Positions 1-6,795 of a DNA stretch of 18,917 nt are shown here, one piece after another; the first letter of the stretch is position 1, and each line of letters starts with the position of its first letter. A program made the translations under genes and the position numbers. The notes under the pieces are model-generated. The model was not told where the DNA came from and did not search any database. It was given only the letters and a program-made list of their open reading frames with translations. The DNA comes from an uncultured Bacteroides sp. (GTDB lineage Bacteria > Bacteroidota > Bacteroidia > Bacteroidales > Bacteroidaceae): the NCBI GenBank assembly GCA_900766195.1, contig CAAFUN010000149.1:1-18917 (forward strand). Reading direction: 5' to 3'.

Positions 1-32
1 CACTCTTTCCCTACACGACGCTCTTCCGATCT
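1..32 (+). other. Illumina TruSeq read-1 adapter remnant (artefact)
   Basis: These 32 bases are identical to the standard Illumina TruSeq/universal read-1 adapter, lacking only its first A, and end exactly at the ...CCGATCT ligation junction. Genomic sequence starts at 33. On the minus strand the adapter is in frame with cas5c, so a naive translation would add the well-known artefact peptide RSEERRVGKE to the protein. It marks an untrimmed contig end. Confidence 0.97.
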
Positions 33-614
33 AGAAAAATCCATATCGTATAACATTAAGCCCAGGCTTCTATCTTCGTGAATAGGCTTAATGTCTTCTT
101 TATCTTGTTCGTCACGAATCAGCTTAAAAGATGCCGAAAACTCACGTGTACCTAAATAGGGCTGATTAAAACACTGCCCTTTACTAGCACGGCGTTCAAA
201 CATGGCATTGTATTTGCCAGGGTTTTCATCTTCTCCTCTTTGGTTTTTTTCATCTTTCCTTTGACTCGTAGGAATAAATACCAGTTTGGCATAGATTCGA
301 TAGCGCACATCTTTAAGTAAAAGAGTATTCTTTTGCTGTCGATTGTCTTCAATATAAATGGCTTTCTTCTTGACATTACCAACAGCTCCTACTTCATTGC
401 GTCGGATCGTAGTCCATTGGATGGGATTCAAGACTTCTATTTTTGTAATTTCCCAGCGTATGGCAGGCTTCCAAAAGATTGCATCAAAGATAGCACGTGC
501 TGCTGATGGTGTAATAACATCATAACTCACACGTTCAACTTTGAGTTCCGGCCGTGTGAAACAGGCCATATCACCCCACACTTCCAAACAAAATTCTTTA
601 TCAAAATACTCCAT
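33..614 (-). CDS. cas5c: Type I-C CRISPR-associated protein Cas5c (Cas5d/Dvulg), 3'-truncated by contig end
   Basis: Cas5c is the RAMP protein that in type I-C systems replaces Cas6: it cleaves pre-crRNA and stays on the crRNA 5' handle in Cascade. The reading frame is open from ATG at 614-612 to the adapter boundary, 194 codons of about 220-240 expected, so only the C-terminal tail is missing. It begins MEYFDKEFCLEVWGDMACFT and keeps family hallmarks: a Cas5 N-terminal strand ending in a glycine-aspartate, AIFWKPAIRW (46-54), NPIQW (63-67), KGQCFNQPYLGTREF further on, and LGLMLYDMDF at the visible end. It starts 7 bp after the cas3 stop, so the two are one operon. Two of the residues reported as catalytic in Bacillus halodurans Cas5d (Tyr46, His117) appear as Phe47 and Tyr135 here, while Lys134 is kept (recalled from the literature, not aligned). 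Family call is firm; activity is less certain. Confidence 0.93.
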
Positions 615-621
615 ATATCTT

Positions 622-2865
622 TTATTTTATTAATATTTCGTCCAACCAATGATTCTCAATCACAAGTCCTATTTTCTCGTCATATTGTTCCCTATCGGGC
701 AACCAATAAACGCCTTCCAGAACTTCTTGAATAAATCCACCACTAACTAATTGATCAAAATCTGTTTTACGTAAATTCACACTATATCGGGAAAGTTGTT
801 TCATCACTGCATACTGTGGCCCTTTTTCCAGTAGCTGATGTATAAGTTCGGCGCTATTTTCCCAATTGACAATAATGCCGATGCTGGCATCTTGTATAAG
901 TTTAAATTTCTTTGCCGCTGTTTCAAAGCAAAAGTCAAAAGGCTTACAAAGTAAATCTGCTATCAATTGTTTTTCTCCATCAGGTCCTTTATCAAACGAG
1001 TCAGATCTAGAGTAAAGTTGTTCAAAATACTTCGCCATAAGGATAGGGCTAAAACAATCGGTAGATTCTTGTATTTGCAAATTCTTGCGAGCATCATTAG
1101 CACGGGAAATATACCCCCTTGGCAAAGCTCGTTCTTTTCCTAAACTAAAAATATAGGTATCACTTATTCCTAGCTTTCCCTCACGGTTACAACGTCCGGC
1201 TGCTTGCAAAATAGAGTCTAATCCTGCTTCTTGCCTAAAGACAATGGGAAAATCAAGATCAACTCCGGCCTCAATCAATTGAGTGGAAATTACGCGAATA
1301 GGTGCATCTCCTTCTTGTCCTAATCTACTTTTTATCTGATCAATCGTTTGTCGAATATGCGAAGCGCACATCATCCGCGAAAGATGAATGGTTGTCCCAT
1401 CCTTTGGCAATCTAGAATATAACTCTTGTGCATCCCTGCGCGTATTAACAATGCAAAGCACTCTATTATAATTTTGCAACTTTGCGGCAATCTCGTCGTA
1501 AGTGCTTGGGGTGTCATCAATGTGTAGTTGCACCCTTCTAAGTTTTTCATGCAATTGAAACGACTCAGGTATAATCTCTGTAATCTGCTCAATACCCCGT
1601 AGTTCCACTGTTGGATTACATCCTCTATGTATCCCTGTCAATACAGGTTGGCTAGCTGTCGTGAACAAAACAGACATACCAAACAATCGTTGATAGGTCT
1701 TTAGTGCATCAACAATAGGTTGTAAATAATCTATAGGAAGAGTTTGTACTTCATCTAAAATCAATACGCTGTTACACAAGTTATGCAATTTTCTGCAAGA
1801 TGAAGGTTTATTGGAGAACATCGATTCAAAGAGTTGTACATTAGTAGTAATCACAATCGGATAGTCCCAATTTTCAGTAGCCAACTTCATTTTTAACCGC
1901 ATGTCTGCTAACTTCTCATCCTTTTTAGTCTTCGATTCCTTGACCTTCTCCATATTAGTATTCGAATGATGCTCCAGCACATTCTCCTCACCAAATATTT
2001 TCCGTAGAGTTTCAGCCGTCTGTACAATAATACTCGTATACGGTATTGCAATAATAATCCGCTTCTTACCTTGCTTTAGGGCATGATTCACAGCCCACAC
2101 AACTGAAGATATTGTCTTTCCGCCACCGGTGGGCACAGTTAGACTATAGAATCCTGGAGCACCGTTAGATATTTCCAAACATCTTTTCTGAACAATATTT
2201 CTAATTTTATTGATAGGAGAATCGGCTGCTTTAGCAACAAAACTATCAAGGTAACTTTTCAGATCAAGAGACAATTGCTGTAACGTTTTCTTATGCCCAC
2301 GCAATTTTGTATTCTCTTCATTCATAAAACTCTCTGTGTCAAGATAATCAGCATCAACTAAACATGAATATAGCATTCTGATAAAATGATGAAAATCTTT
2401 CTTTTCCATAGAGTCTAGCCGTCGTGGAATACTTAAAGGGACTTTATTCACGTCATGTCTAATTTCCGGAGGTAACCTCTTTTTTATTATCTCTTCAAAA
2501 TCTCCATAATCATATAACCCGGCATGGTGCCCTATTATAGGGTAGCTCAGAAACAGCGACAACGGGCCATACATTTCTTTAGCTAACAAACCACCGACAT
2601 AGGCGTGAGTTTTATCTTTGTAGGATGGTACACTAATATCATATTCGGAGACCTTTCGAATATACCGTTGAAAATCTATTTTCTCTTTCCCTTTATCATG
2701 AAGTAATCCTATTATTCGTCCCCAATCTGCACAATCAAATTCTGCTGCAAATTTTACAGCCCTATTTGCAACACCTATACTATGTTCTTCATTACTCTGT
2801 ACAGGCCATTCAGATGTTGGCAAGCATTCACACCTTTTTAAATGCGAAATAATTTTATTATCCAT
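622..2865 (-). CDS. cas3: CRISPR-associated nuclease-helicase Cas3, type I-C
   Basis: Cas3 is recruited to Cascade-bound target DNA, nicks the displaced strand and degrades it while translocating. The 747-residue protein has the usual N-terminal HD nuclease then SF2 helicase order. HD domain: His28, His56-Asp57 in LLHDKGK, His87, His113-His114 in IGHHAG and Asp171 are the expected metal ligands. Helicase: Walker A TVPTGGGKT (243-251), DEVQ box (371-374), FTTASQP (401-407), STQLIEAGVDLDFP (527-540) and the motif VI arginine patch QAAGRCNREG (554-563). All key residues are present, so the enzyme is predicted active. Length is normal for a standalone Cas3. It is the first visible gene of the leftward cas operon, with cas5c 7 bp downstream, the gene order typical of type I-C. 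No clear Bacteroidota promoter is evident in the 239 bp upstream. Confidence 0.97.
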   Translation of the reverse strand: MDNKIISHLKRCECLPTSEWPVQSNEEHSIGVANRAVKFAAEFDCADWGRIIGLLHDKGKEKIDFQRYIRKVSEYDISVPSYKDKTHAYVGGLLAKEMYGPLSLFLSYPIIGHHAGLYDYGDFEEIIKKRLPPEIRHDVNKVPLSIPRRLDSMEKKDFHHFIRMLYSCLVDADYLDTESFMNEENTKLRGHKKTLQQLSLDLKSYLDSFVAKAADSPINKIRNIVQKRCLEISNGAPGFYSLTVPTGGGKTISSVVWAVNHALKQGKKRIIIAIPYTSIIVQTAETLRKIFGEENVLEHHSNTNMEKVKESKTKKDEKLADMRLKMKLATENWDYPIVITTNVQLFESMFSNKPSSCRKLHNLCNSVLILDEVQTLPIDYLQPIVDALKTYQRLFGMSVLFTTASQPVLTGIHRGCNPTVELRGIEQITEIIPESFQLHEKLRRVQLHIDDTPSTYDEIAAKLQNYNRVLCIVNTRRDAQELYSRLPKDGTTIHLSRMMCASHIRQTIDQIKSRLGQEGDAPIRVISTQLIEAGVDLDFPIVFRQEAGLDSILQAAGRCNREGKLGISDTYIFSLGKERALPRGYISRANDARKNLQIQESTDCFSPILMAKYFEQLYSRSDSFDKGPDGEKQLIADLLCKPFDFCFETAAKKFKLIQDASIGIIVNWENSAELIHQLLEKGPQYAVMKQLSRYSVNLRKTDFDQLVSGGFIQEVLEGVYWLPDREQYDEKIGLVIENHWLDEILIK

Positions 2866-3104
2866 GTTCTAGTATTGTTTTAACTCTACAAGAATGTTTA
2901 TCTATTTGTCTGTCTGTATCTCTTCTCCTACTTTCTTTCTATATAAAATATAAATTCTGTTGAAAAGATAGTATAAGAATCAGCTCTGTCATTCTAACTA
3001 AATAATGCTGCAAGTTATAAAAAAATAAATAAAAAATATTGGATAAATAAAAAATAATTCAGTACAATCTATACATACATATTCTCTAATCAGTAATACG
3101 GTTT
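2866..3104. other. Intergenic, AT-rich; presumed cas operon promoter region
   Basis: This 239-bp gap separates the HU-like gene stop from the cas3 start, both on the minus strand. It is very AT-rich, with A-tracts around 3016-3060 that may be bent. The best -7-like match on the minus strand is TATCTTTT (complement of 2963-2970, one mismatch to TAnnTTTG) with no convincing -33 partner. No hairpin terminator or ORF of note was seen. Confidence 0.4.
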
Positions 3105-3728
3105 TTATTTCCCTTTTCCCATCAAATACACCACATTTCTCCCCGCTCCATGCTTCATCAGCAGTCCGTCCTCAAGGAACAGATTCAGATCTGTGACTGC
3201 CTGTTTTGCACTGCGCCCTGTCAGCCGGATATATTGTGCACGGTTGATGCAGGGATACTGTTGCAAATACTCTTCGAGCAAATGATAACGTTGCTCCACA
3301 GACAGGATTGGGACACGAGATTCGGACTTCGATGCCGATTGCGGATGGCGCTCCAGAGCTATCTTCTGATCTAACTGTTTGTAGAATTCTTTACTTATAC
3401 GGAAGTTCAGTCCGCGGAGTTTTACCGAAGGAGATCGAAGGTCTTTCTTTTCCATCACTTCACGCTCGCAGCTCAGCGAAGGTGTAAAATAACCGAGCTC
3501 TCCCAATTCCACCGACCAACCATCGGCTAGAGAGTCTCGTAGCTCATCCATAAAGGCAGCCATGGCACCTTCCAGCAGACTGCGACTAATACCGGTAAAG
3601 AGGTGAACGCGGTCCAGAAATTCCTTTTGCCCAATTGTACCTTTAGGTATAAAACGAGCGTAAAGAGATTGTTTCTTGCCGGTTTGACGAACATCAGGCT
3701 TTTCAAAAAGGTCGTAATATGCACTCAT
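3105..3728 (-). CDS. HU-family (HU-HIG type) DNA-binding protein with C-terminal extension
   Basis: This 207-residue protein belongs to the Bacteroidota group of histone-like proteins distantly related to HU/IHF. The N-terminal 125 residues or so carry an HU-like fold: the segment TIGQKEFLDRVHLFTGISRS and the following helix (about 31-68), then DGWSVELGELGYFTPSLS (about 69-86), which corresponds to the HU V-x-L-x-x-F-G-x-F strand region, then the strand ending in LNFRISKEF. A linker rich in charged residues leads to a C-terminal module (about 140-205, YHLLEEYLQQYP...YIRLTGRSAKQAVTDLNLFLEDGLL) that reads like a winged helix. It is probably a nucleoid or accessory DNA-architecture protein; the extension suggests a sequence-specific or partner-binding role (inference). 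It is a standalone unit between the cas operon and the divergent efflux cluster, with a long structured leader upstream. Not part of any known type I-C core set. Confidence 0.85.
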   Translation of the reverse strand: MSAYYDLFEKPDVRQTGKKQSLYARFIPKGTIGQKEFLDRVHLFTGISRSLLEGAMAAFMDELRDSLADGWSVELGELGYFTPSLSCEREVMEKKDLRSPSVKLRGLNFRISKEFYKQLDQKIALERHPQSASKSESRVPILSVEQRYHLLEEYLQQYPCINRAQYIRLTGRSAKQAVTDLNLFLEDGLLMKHGAGRNVVYLMGKGK

Positions 3729-3745
3729 AATCTATGTTTTTTATA

Positions 3746-3774
3746 GATGCTTCGCAGAAAATATGCGAAGCGTC
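3746..3774. repeat. Inverted repeat (11-bp arms, 7-nt loop) just upstream of HU-like gene
   Basis: GATGCTTCGCA (3746-3756) faces TGCGAAGCGTC (3764-3774), separated by GAAAATA. Arms pair at 10 of 11 positions with a possible G-U at the other. It lies 18 bp before the HU-like start codon on the minus strand, so as RNA it would sit next to the translation start. It could be an operator, a leader hairpin or an attenuator; no U-run follows, so a simple terminator is unlikely. Confidence 0.65.
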
Positions 3775-3813
3775 GGATTTAAGTTCTATTCTTACTGCTT
3801 TTATTTGTCTTCT

Positions 3814-3841
3814 TTGCAATGATTAAGCAACATCATTGCAA
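3814..3841. repeat. Inverted repeat (perfect 10-bp arms, 8-nt loop)
   Basis: TTGCAATGAT (3814-3823) and ATCATTGCAA (3832-3841) are perfect reverse complements around the loop TAAGCAAC. It would form a second hairpin in the predicted leader of the HU-like gene. No T-run follows on either strand. Confidence 0.65.
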
Positions 3842-3851
3842 CAATTTATTC

Positions 3852-3917
3852 GTTCCACCGTGGAGAAAGTTTTGTTCCACCGTGAAGTACTTTTCATTCC
3901 ACCATGAGGGAACAAAA
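3852..3917. repeat. Three tandem 22-bp direct repeats (TTCCACCGTGGAG-like core)
   Basis: Three copies start at 3852, 3874 and 3896 with an exact 22-bp period. Cores are GTTCCACCGTGGAG, GTTCCACCGTGAAG and ATTCCACCATGAGG, followed by a variable A/T-rich tail. The core is itself nearly palindromic (TCCAC/GTGGA). The 22-bp period is about two helical turns, placing copies on one face of the helix, as with iteron-like binding sites. They are not a CRISPR: there are no spacers and the period is not a coding multiple of three. Confidence 0.8.
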
Positions 3918-3952
3918 AGAGCCCCGTGATAGAACAAATAAAAAGCTACATA

Positions 3953-3984
3953 CAAATATACTAGTCTTACTAAGGAAAAGCAAT
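3953..3984 (-). promoter_or_regulatory. Candidate Bacteroidota promoter for HU-like gene
   Basis: On the minus strand TATATTTG (complement of 3953-3960) matches the -7 consensus TAnnTTTG exactly, and ATTG (complement of 3981-3984) resembles the -33 TTTG with a 20-bp spacer, inside the known 19-21 bp range. Transcription would start near 3947 and give a leader of about 220 nt that contains the 22-bp repeats and both hairpins. The motif is short, so a chance match is possible. Confidence 0.5.
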
Positions 3985-4001
3985 AAGAATGCTTATAAAA
4001 A

Positions 4002-4036
4002 AGACAATGTGCGAGTGAATTATTGTCTACCCGCAC
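4002..4036. repeat. Interlocked inverted repeats in the divergent intergenic region
   Basis: AGACAAT (4002-4008) is complementary to ATTGTCT (4022-4028), and the following GTGCG (4009-4013) to CGCAC (4032-4036); the two pairs interleave, so both stems would form a pseudoknot-like or alternative fold. Short arms in AT-rich DNA make chance a real possibility. The rest of 4037-4160 holds nothing I can name. Confidence 0.3.
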
Positions 4037-4160
4037 ACTGCCAGTATTTAATAGTTTGCGCTAGAGTAAATGTAGCCATTTATATAATAGAAATACGAAT
4101 ATGATAGGGATGCACGTTCTATCCTATTATTACAAATATTATTTTTATTGCTATTAAAAT

Positions 4161-4221
4161 AATTTTCTATTGGAAAATTTGCATTATTAGAAAATACATG
4201 TATATTTGCATCGTTTTCCAA
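4161..4221. promoter_or_regulatory. Candidate operator: TTGGAAAA / TTTTCCAA boxes flanking the efflux promoter
   Basis: TTGGAAAA (4170-4177) and its exact reverse complement TTTTCCAA (4214-4221) bracket the -33 and -7 elements, with box centres 44 bp apart. The upstream box is also part of a 19-bp palindrome AATTTTC-TATTG-GAAAATT (4161-4179) that touches the -33 element. Such placement suits a repressor such as the MarR-type protein encoded at the end of the cluster. A TTTTCCAA box recurs before the reductase-fusion gene (10593-10600). Binding is inference. Confidence 0.4.
4178..4208 (+). promoter_or_regulatory. Bacteroidota promoter of the efflux/sulfur cluster
   Basis: TTTG (4178-4181), a 19-bp spacer, and TATATTTG (4201-4208) match both consensus elements of the Bacteroidota primary sigma factor promoter without a mismatch. 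The transcription start would be near 4213-4215, about 54 nt before the TolC-family start codon. Confidence 0.75.
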
Positions 4222-4267
4222 AGGAATATATTTCAAGCATTCAATAATAAACTATTAATACGAATAT

Positions 4268-5584
4268 ATGGATAAAAAGAAGATTTTAATTGCAATGACC
4301 TGCGCTTTGACCGTCTCTGTTTCGATAAGCGCACAGCAAGGCACTTATGTTTCCATAGAAGAAGCTACGGCCACTGCTGCTAAGAACAATGCCAACGTGC
4401 AAATATCGGAGTTGGAACGTAAAATTTCCAATGCCAACTATCATGAAACAGATGCTGTATTCCTACCGCAAATATCCGTAGGTTACACAGCCATCACAAC
4501 AAACAATCCGATGAATGCTTTCGGATTTCTACTTAATCAGCGCACTGTTACTTCTCAGGATTTTGATCCTGCAAAGTTAAATCATCCTAGCGCTTCACAA
4601 AATTATAGTGCAGATCTCAACGTAAAACTTCCGTTGGTCAATGCAGACATGTTCTATGCCCGTAAAGGAGCCAAATATCAGGAAGAGGTGTATAAGAATA
4701 AAGCAAAGTATACTCAGAACCGAATCACTTTTGAAGTGAAGAAAGCTTATACACAATTACAGTTCTCATATCAAGCACAGGAAATTCTTCAGAGTACTTT
4801 GAAGGACGTAACAAGAATATATGAATCGGTAAACAACTTCTATAACCAGGGATTGGTACAAAAATCGGATGTACTAAACGCACAAGTGCAGGTAAACACT
4901 GTAGAGAGCGCGTTGATAAAAGCCAGCAGTAGCGTAAAGAATGCATCTGACGGACTAAGATTACTAATGGGAGCAAATAAAGAAGGAAATACTTATCAAA
5001 CAGACTCCCTCACCCAACAACAGTTTCAATCGGACGGACAATCTTTCTCTACACTTCGTCCGGACGTTGTAGCCATGCAAAAAGCTTTCGACGCATCCCG
5101 AATGATGGTAAAATCCTCTAACATGAGTTTCTTACCACGAATCAACGCTTTCGGCTCATACAATTTGAATGACTCTAAGGCCTTCGGATTTGATGCGGAC
5201 TCTTATCTAATAGGCATAAACATGAGTTGGGATATCTTTTCGGGAAACCGCAACCGTAGCAAACTAAAAGCAAGCATCCTTCAACGTAATAAAATACAGG
5301 AAGAACTGAACTTATATGTTGATCAAAGTCGATTGGAATATGACAAGACACTTCGTGATCTGCAAGATCTGGAAGTGGAAATCAGCAAACAGAAAGCCAG
5401 TGTGGAACAGGCTACCGAAGCTTTGCGTATACTGTCTGACCGTTATAAAGAAGGGCTGACAAGGACAACAGATTTACTTGCTGCCCAAGCTCAACTCTCA
5501 CAACAGCAGTTACTGTTGGCTCAGGCAGTGATGTCATACAATATCACGACCTATTATCTGAACTTGCTTTCAACTGCAAACTAA
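4268..5584 (+). CDS. TolC-family outer membrane efflux protein
   Basis: This is the outer membrane channel of a tripartite pump; trimers form a beta-barrel in the outer membrane and an alpha-helical tunnel through the periplasm. The 438-residue protein starts with a type I signal peptide (MDKKKI basic start, hydrophobic core, likely cleavage SISA|QQ after residue 22), followed by two outer-membrane-efflux repeats. Recognisable features are the early helix IEEATATAAKNNANVQ, the mid-protein NQGLVQKSDVLNAQVQVNTVESAL, and its C-terminal counterpart YKEGLTRTTDLLAAQAQLSQQQ, the paired coiled-coil signatures of the family. Length is normal. It is the first gene of the plus-strand cluster, 122 bp ahead of the membrane-fusion gene, with a consensus promoter upstream. 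Confidence 0.95.
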   Translation: MDKKKILIAMTCALTVSVSISAQQGTYVSIEEATATAAKNNANVQISELERKISNANYHETDAVFLPQISVGYTAITTNNPMNAFGFLLNQRTVTSQDFDPAKLNHPSASQNYSADLNVKLPLVNADMFYARKGAKYQEEVYKNKAKYTQNRITFEVKKAYTQLQFSYQAQEILQSTLKDVTRIYESVNNFYNQGLVQKSDVLNAQVQVNTVESALIKASSSVKNASDGLRLLMGANKEGNTYQTDSLTQQQFQSDGQSFSTLRPDVVAMQKAFDASRMMVKSSNMSFLPRINAFGSYNLNDSKAFGFDADSYLIGINMSWDIFSGNRNRSKLKASILQRNKIQEELNLYVDQSRLEYDKTLRDLQDLEVEISKQKASVEQATEALRILSDRYKEGLTRTTDLLAAQAQLSQQQLLLAQAVMSYNITTYYLNLLSTAN

Positions 5585-5706
5585 AACAGAATCAAACAGG
5601 AAACAGAATATTAATAAATAGAATGTGAGATTCGGATGAATAATATCATCGTCAATTATTAAATATAAATTTTGAATATTAAACCTAAAAATAAAAACAA
5701 ACAGCT

Positions 5707-6786
5707 ATGGCAACAAGTAAAAGAATTATTCCGGCAATATTAATGGCAGCCGCTTTATATTCATGTTCGTCGGCAACAGACAATAAAAAAGAAGAGTCCG
5801 CCGTGCAAGTGGAAACGTACTCCCCCACCCAATTCTCCAGTGACGATATCTATCTGAGCGGAGTGGTCAGTGCCAAACAAACAGCAGTAATCAGCACACG
5901 GATGATGGGGTTCGTTCGGAAAGTCTACGTAAAACAAGGTGACAGGGTAAAGCAGGGACAGCTTCTCATAGTCATCAACAGTGATGACCTGAATGCTAAG
6001 AAAGCTCAAGCTCAAGCTATGATAACAGAAGCGGAAGCTGCAGCCAAAAATGCACAACGGGACTATGAACGCTTTCAGAAATTGCATGCCCAAAAAAGTG
6101 TTTCGGACAAGGAACTGGAAAATATGGCATTGAACAACACTTCCATGCAATCCAAAGTAAAAATAGCCCGGCAAATGCTGAACGAGGTAAATGCCATGTT
6201 GGCTTACACGCATATCACAGCACCTTTTTCGGGAATCGTCACTCAAAAGATGATTGATGAAGGCAGTACAGCTTCTCCGGGCATGCCACTACTTTCACTG
6301 GAACAATCAGGCGAAATGGTGGTGACATCTTCCGTTCCGGAAAACTATATCCAATATGTACACAAAGGCGATCCCGTCAAAATAGATATTAAATCGCTAA
6401 ACATTAGCATTAACGGCACAATCAGTGAACTTAGCCCCTCTGCCTACATGACCGGTGGCCAGTACTCCATGAAAATAGCACTCGATGCTAAAGAGAAAGA
6501 GAATCTGCGTCCAGGTATGTTTGCCGGGATACACGTTCCTGGGAAAATGAAGCAGGAGCAAACGTCCAAAATACTGATTAACAAAGCATCTGTATTCCAC
6601 CGCGATCAGCTGACCGGAGTATATACTGTGGATGGACAGCATCAGGCAGTGCTACGTTGGGTAAGACTCGGCAAGGAAGAAGGCAATCAGGTGGAAGTGT
6701 TGTCCGGTCTTAACCGTGACGATCAAGTTATAGCCAACCCCGGAAACGGATTGTATAACGGCAAGAAAGTAATCACCTCTAAATAA
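5707..6786 (+). CDS. RND efflux periplasmic adaptor (membrane-fusion) lipoprotein
   Basis: The adaptor connects the inner-membrane RND permease to the TolC-like channel and is needed for pump assembly. The 359-residue protein has a lipoprotein signal with lipobox LYSC (Cys20 becomes the lipidated N-terminus). The lipoyl/biotinyl-like domain is split around a helical hairpin in the usual way: GDRVKQGQLL (about 79-88), an Ala/Lys/Glu-rich coiled coil (about 95-155), then ITAPFSGIVTQKMIDEGSTASPG. The beta-barrel follows with LRPGMFAGI and the membrane-proximal domain closes the protein. The gene lies 9 bp before the RND permease gene, consistent with co-translation. The 122-bp gap before it contains no clear promoter. 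Substrate cannot be deduced from this protein. Confidence 0.95.
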   Translation: MATSKRIIPAILMAAALYSCSSATDNKKEESAVQVETYSPTQFSSDDIYLSGVVSAKQTAVISTRMMGFVRKVYVKQGDRVKQGQLLIVINSDDLNAKKAQAQAMITEAEAAAKNAQRDYERFQKLHAQKSVSDKELENMALNNTSMQSKVKIARQMLNEVNAMLAYTHITAPFSGIVTQKMIDEGSTASPGMPLLSLEQSGEMVVTSSVPENYIQYVHKGDPVKIDIKSLNISINGTISELSPSAYMTGGQYSMKIALDAKEKENLRPGMFAGIHVPGKMKQEQTSKILINKASVFHRDQLTGVYTVDGQHQAVLRWVRLGKEEGNQVEVLSGLNRDDQVIANPGNGLYNGKKVITSK

Positions 6787-6795
6787 AGCAGCAGT

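Noticed and set aside
3852..3917. Tandem repeats as a CRISPR array for the adjacent type I-C system
   Set aside because: Period is only 22 bp with no spacer between copies, three diverged units, and repeat sequence unlike the 32-bp type I-C repeats; the array should lie beyond cas1/cas2, off the left edge.
3833..4236. Short ORFs in the divergent intergenic region
   Set aside because: They are AT-driven frames with low-complexity Tyr/Asn/Phe-rich translations, overlap on both strands, and cross the repeats and promoters; no family resemblance.
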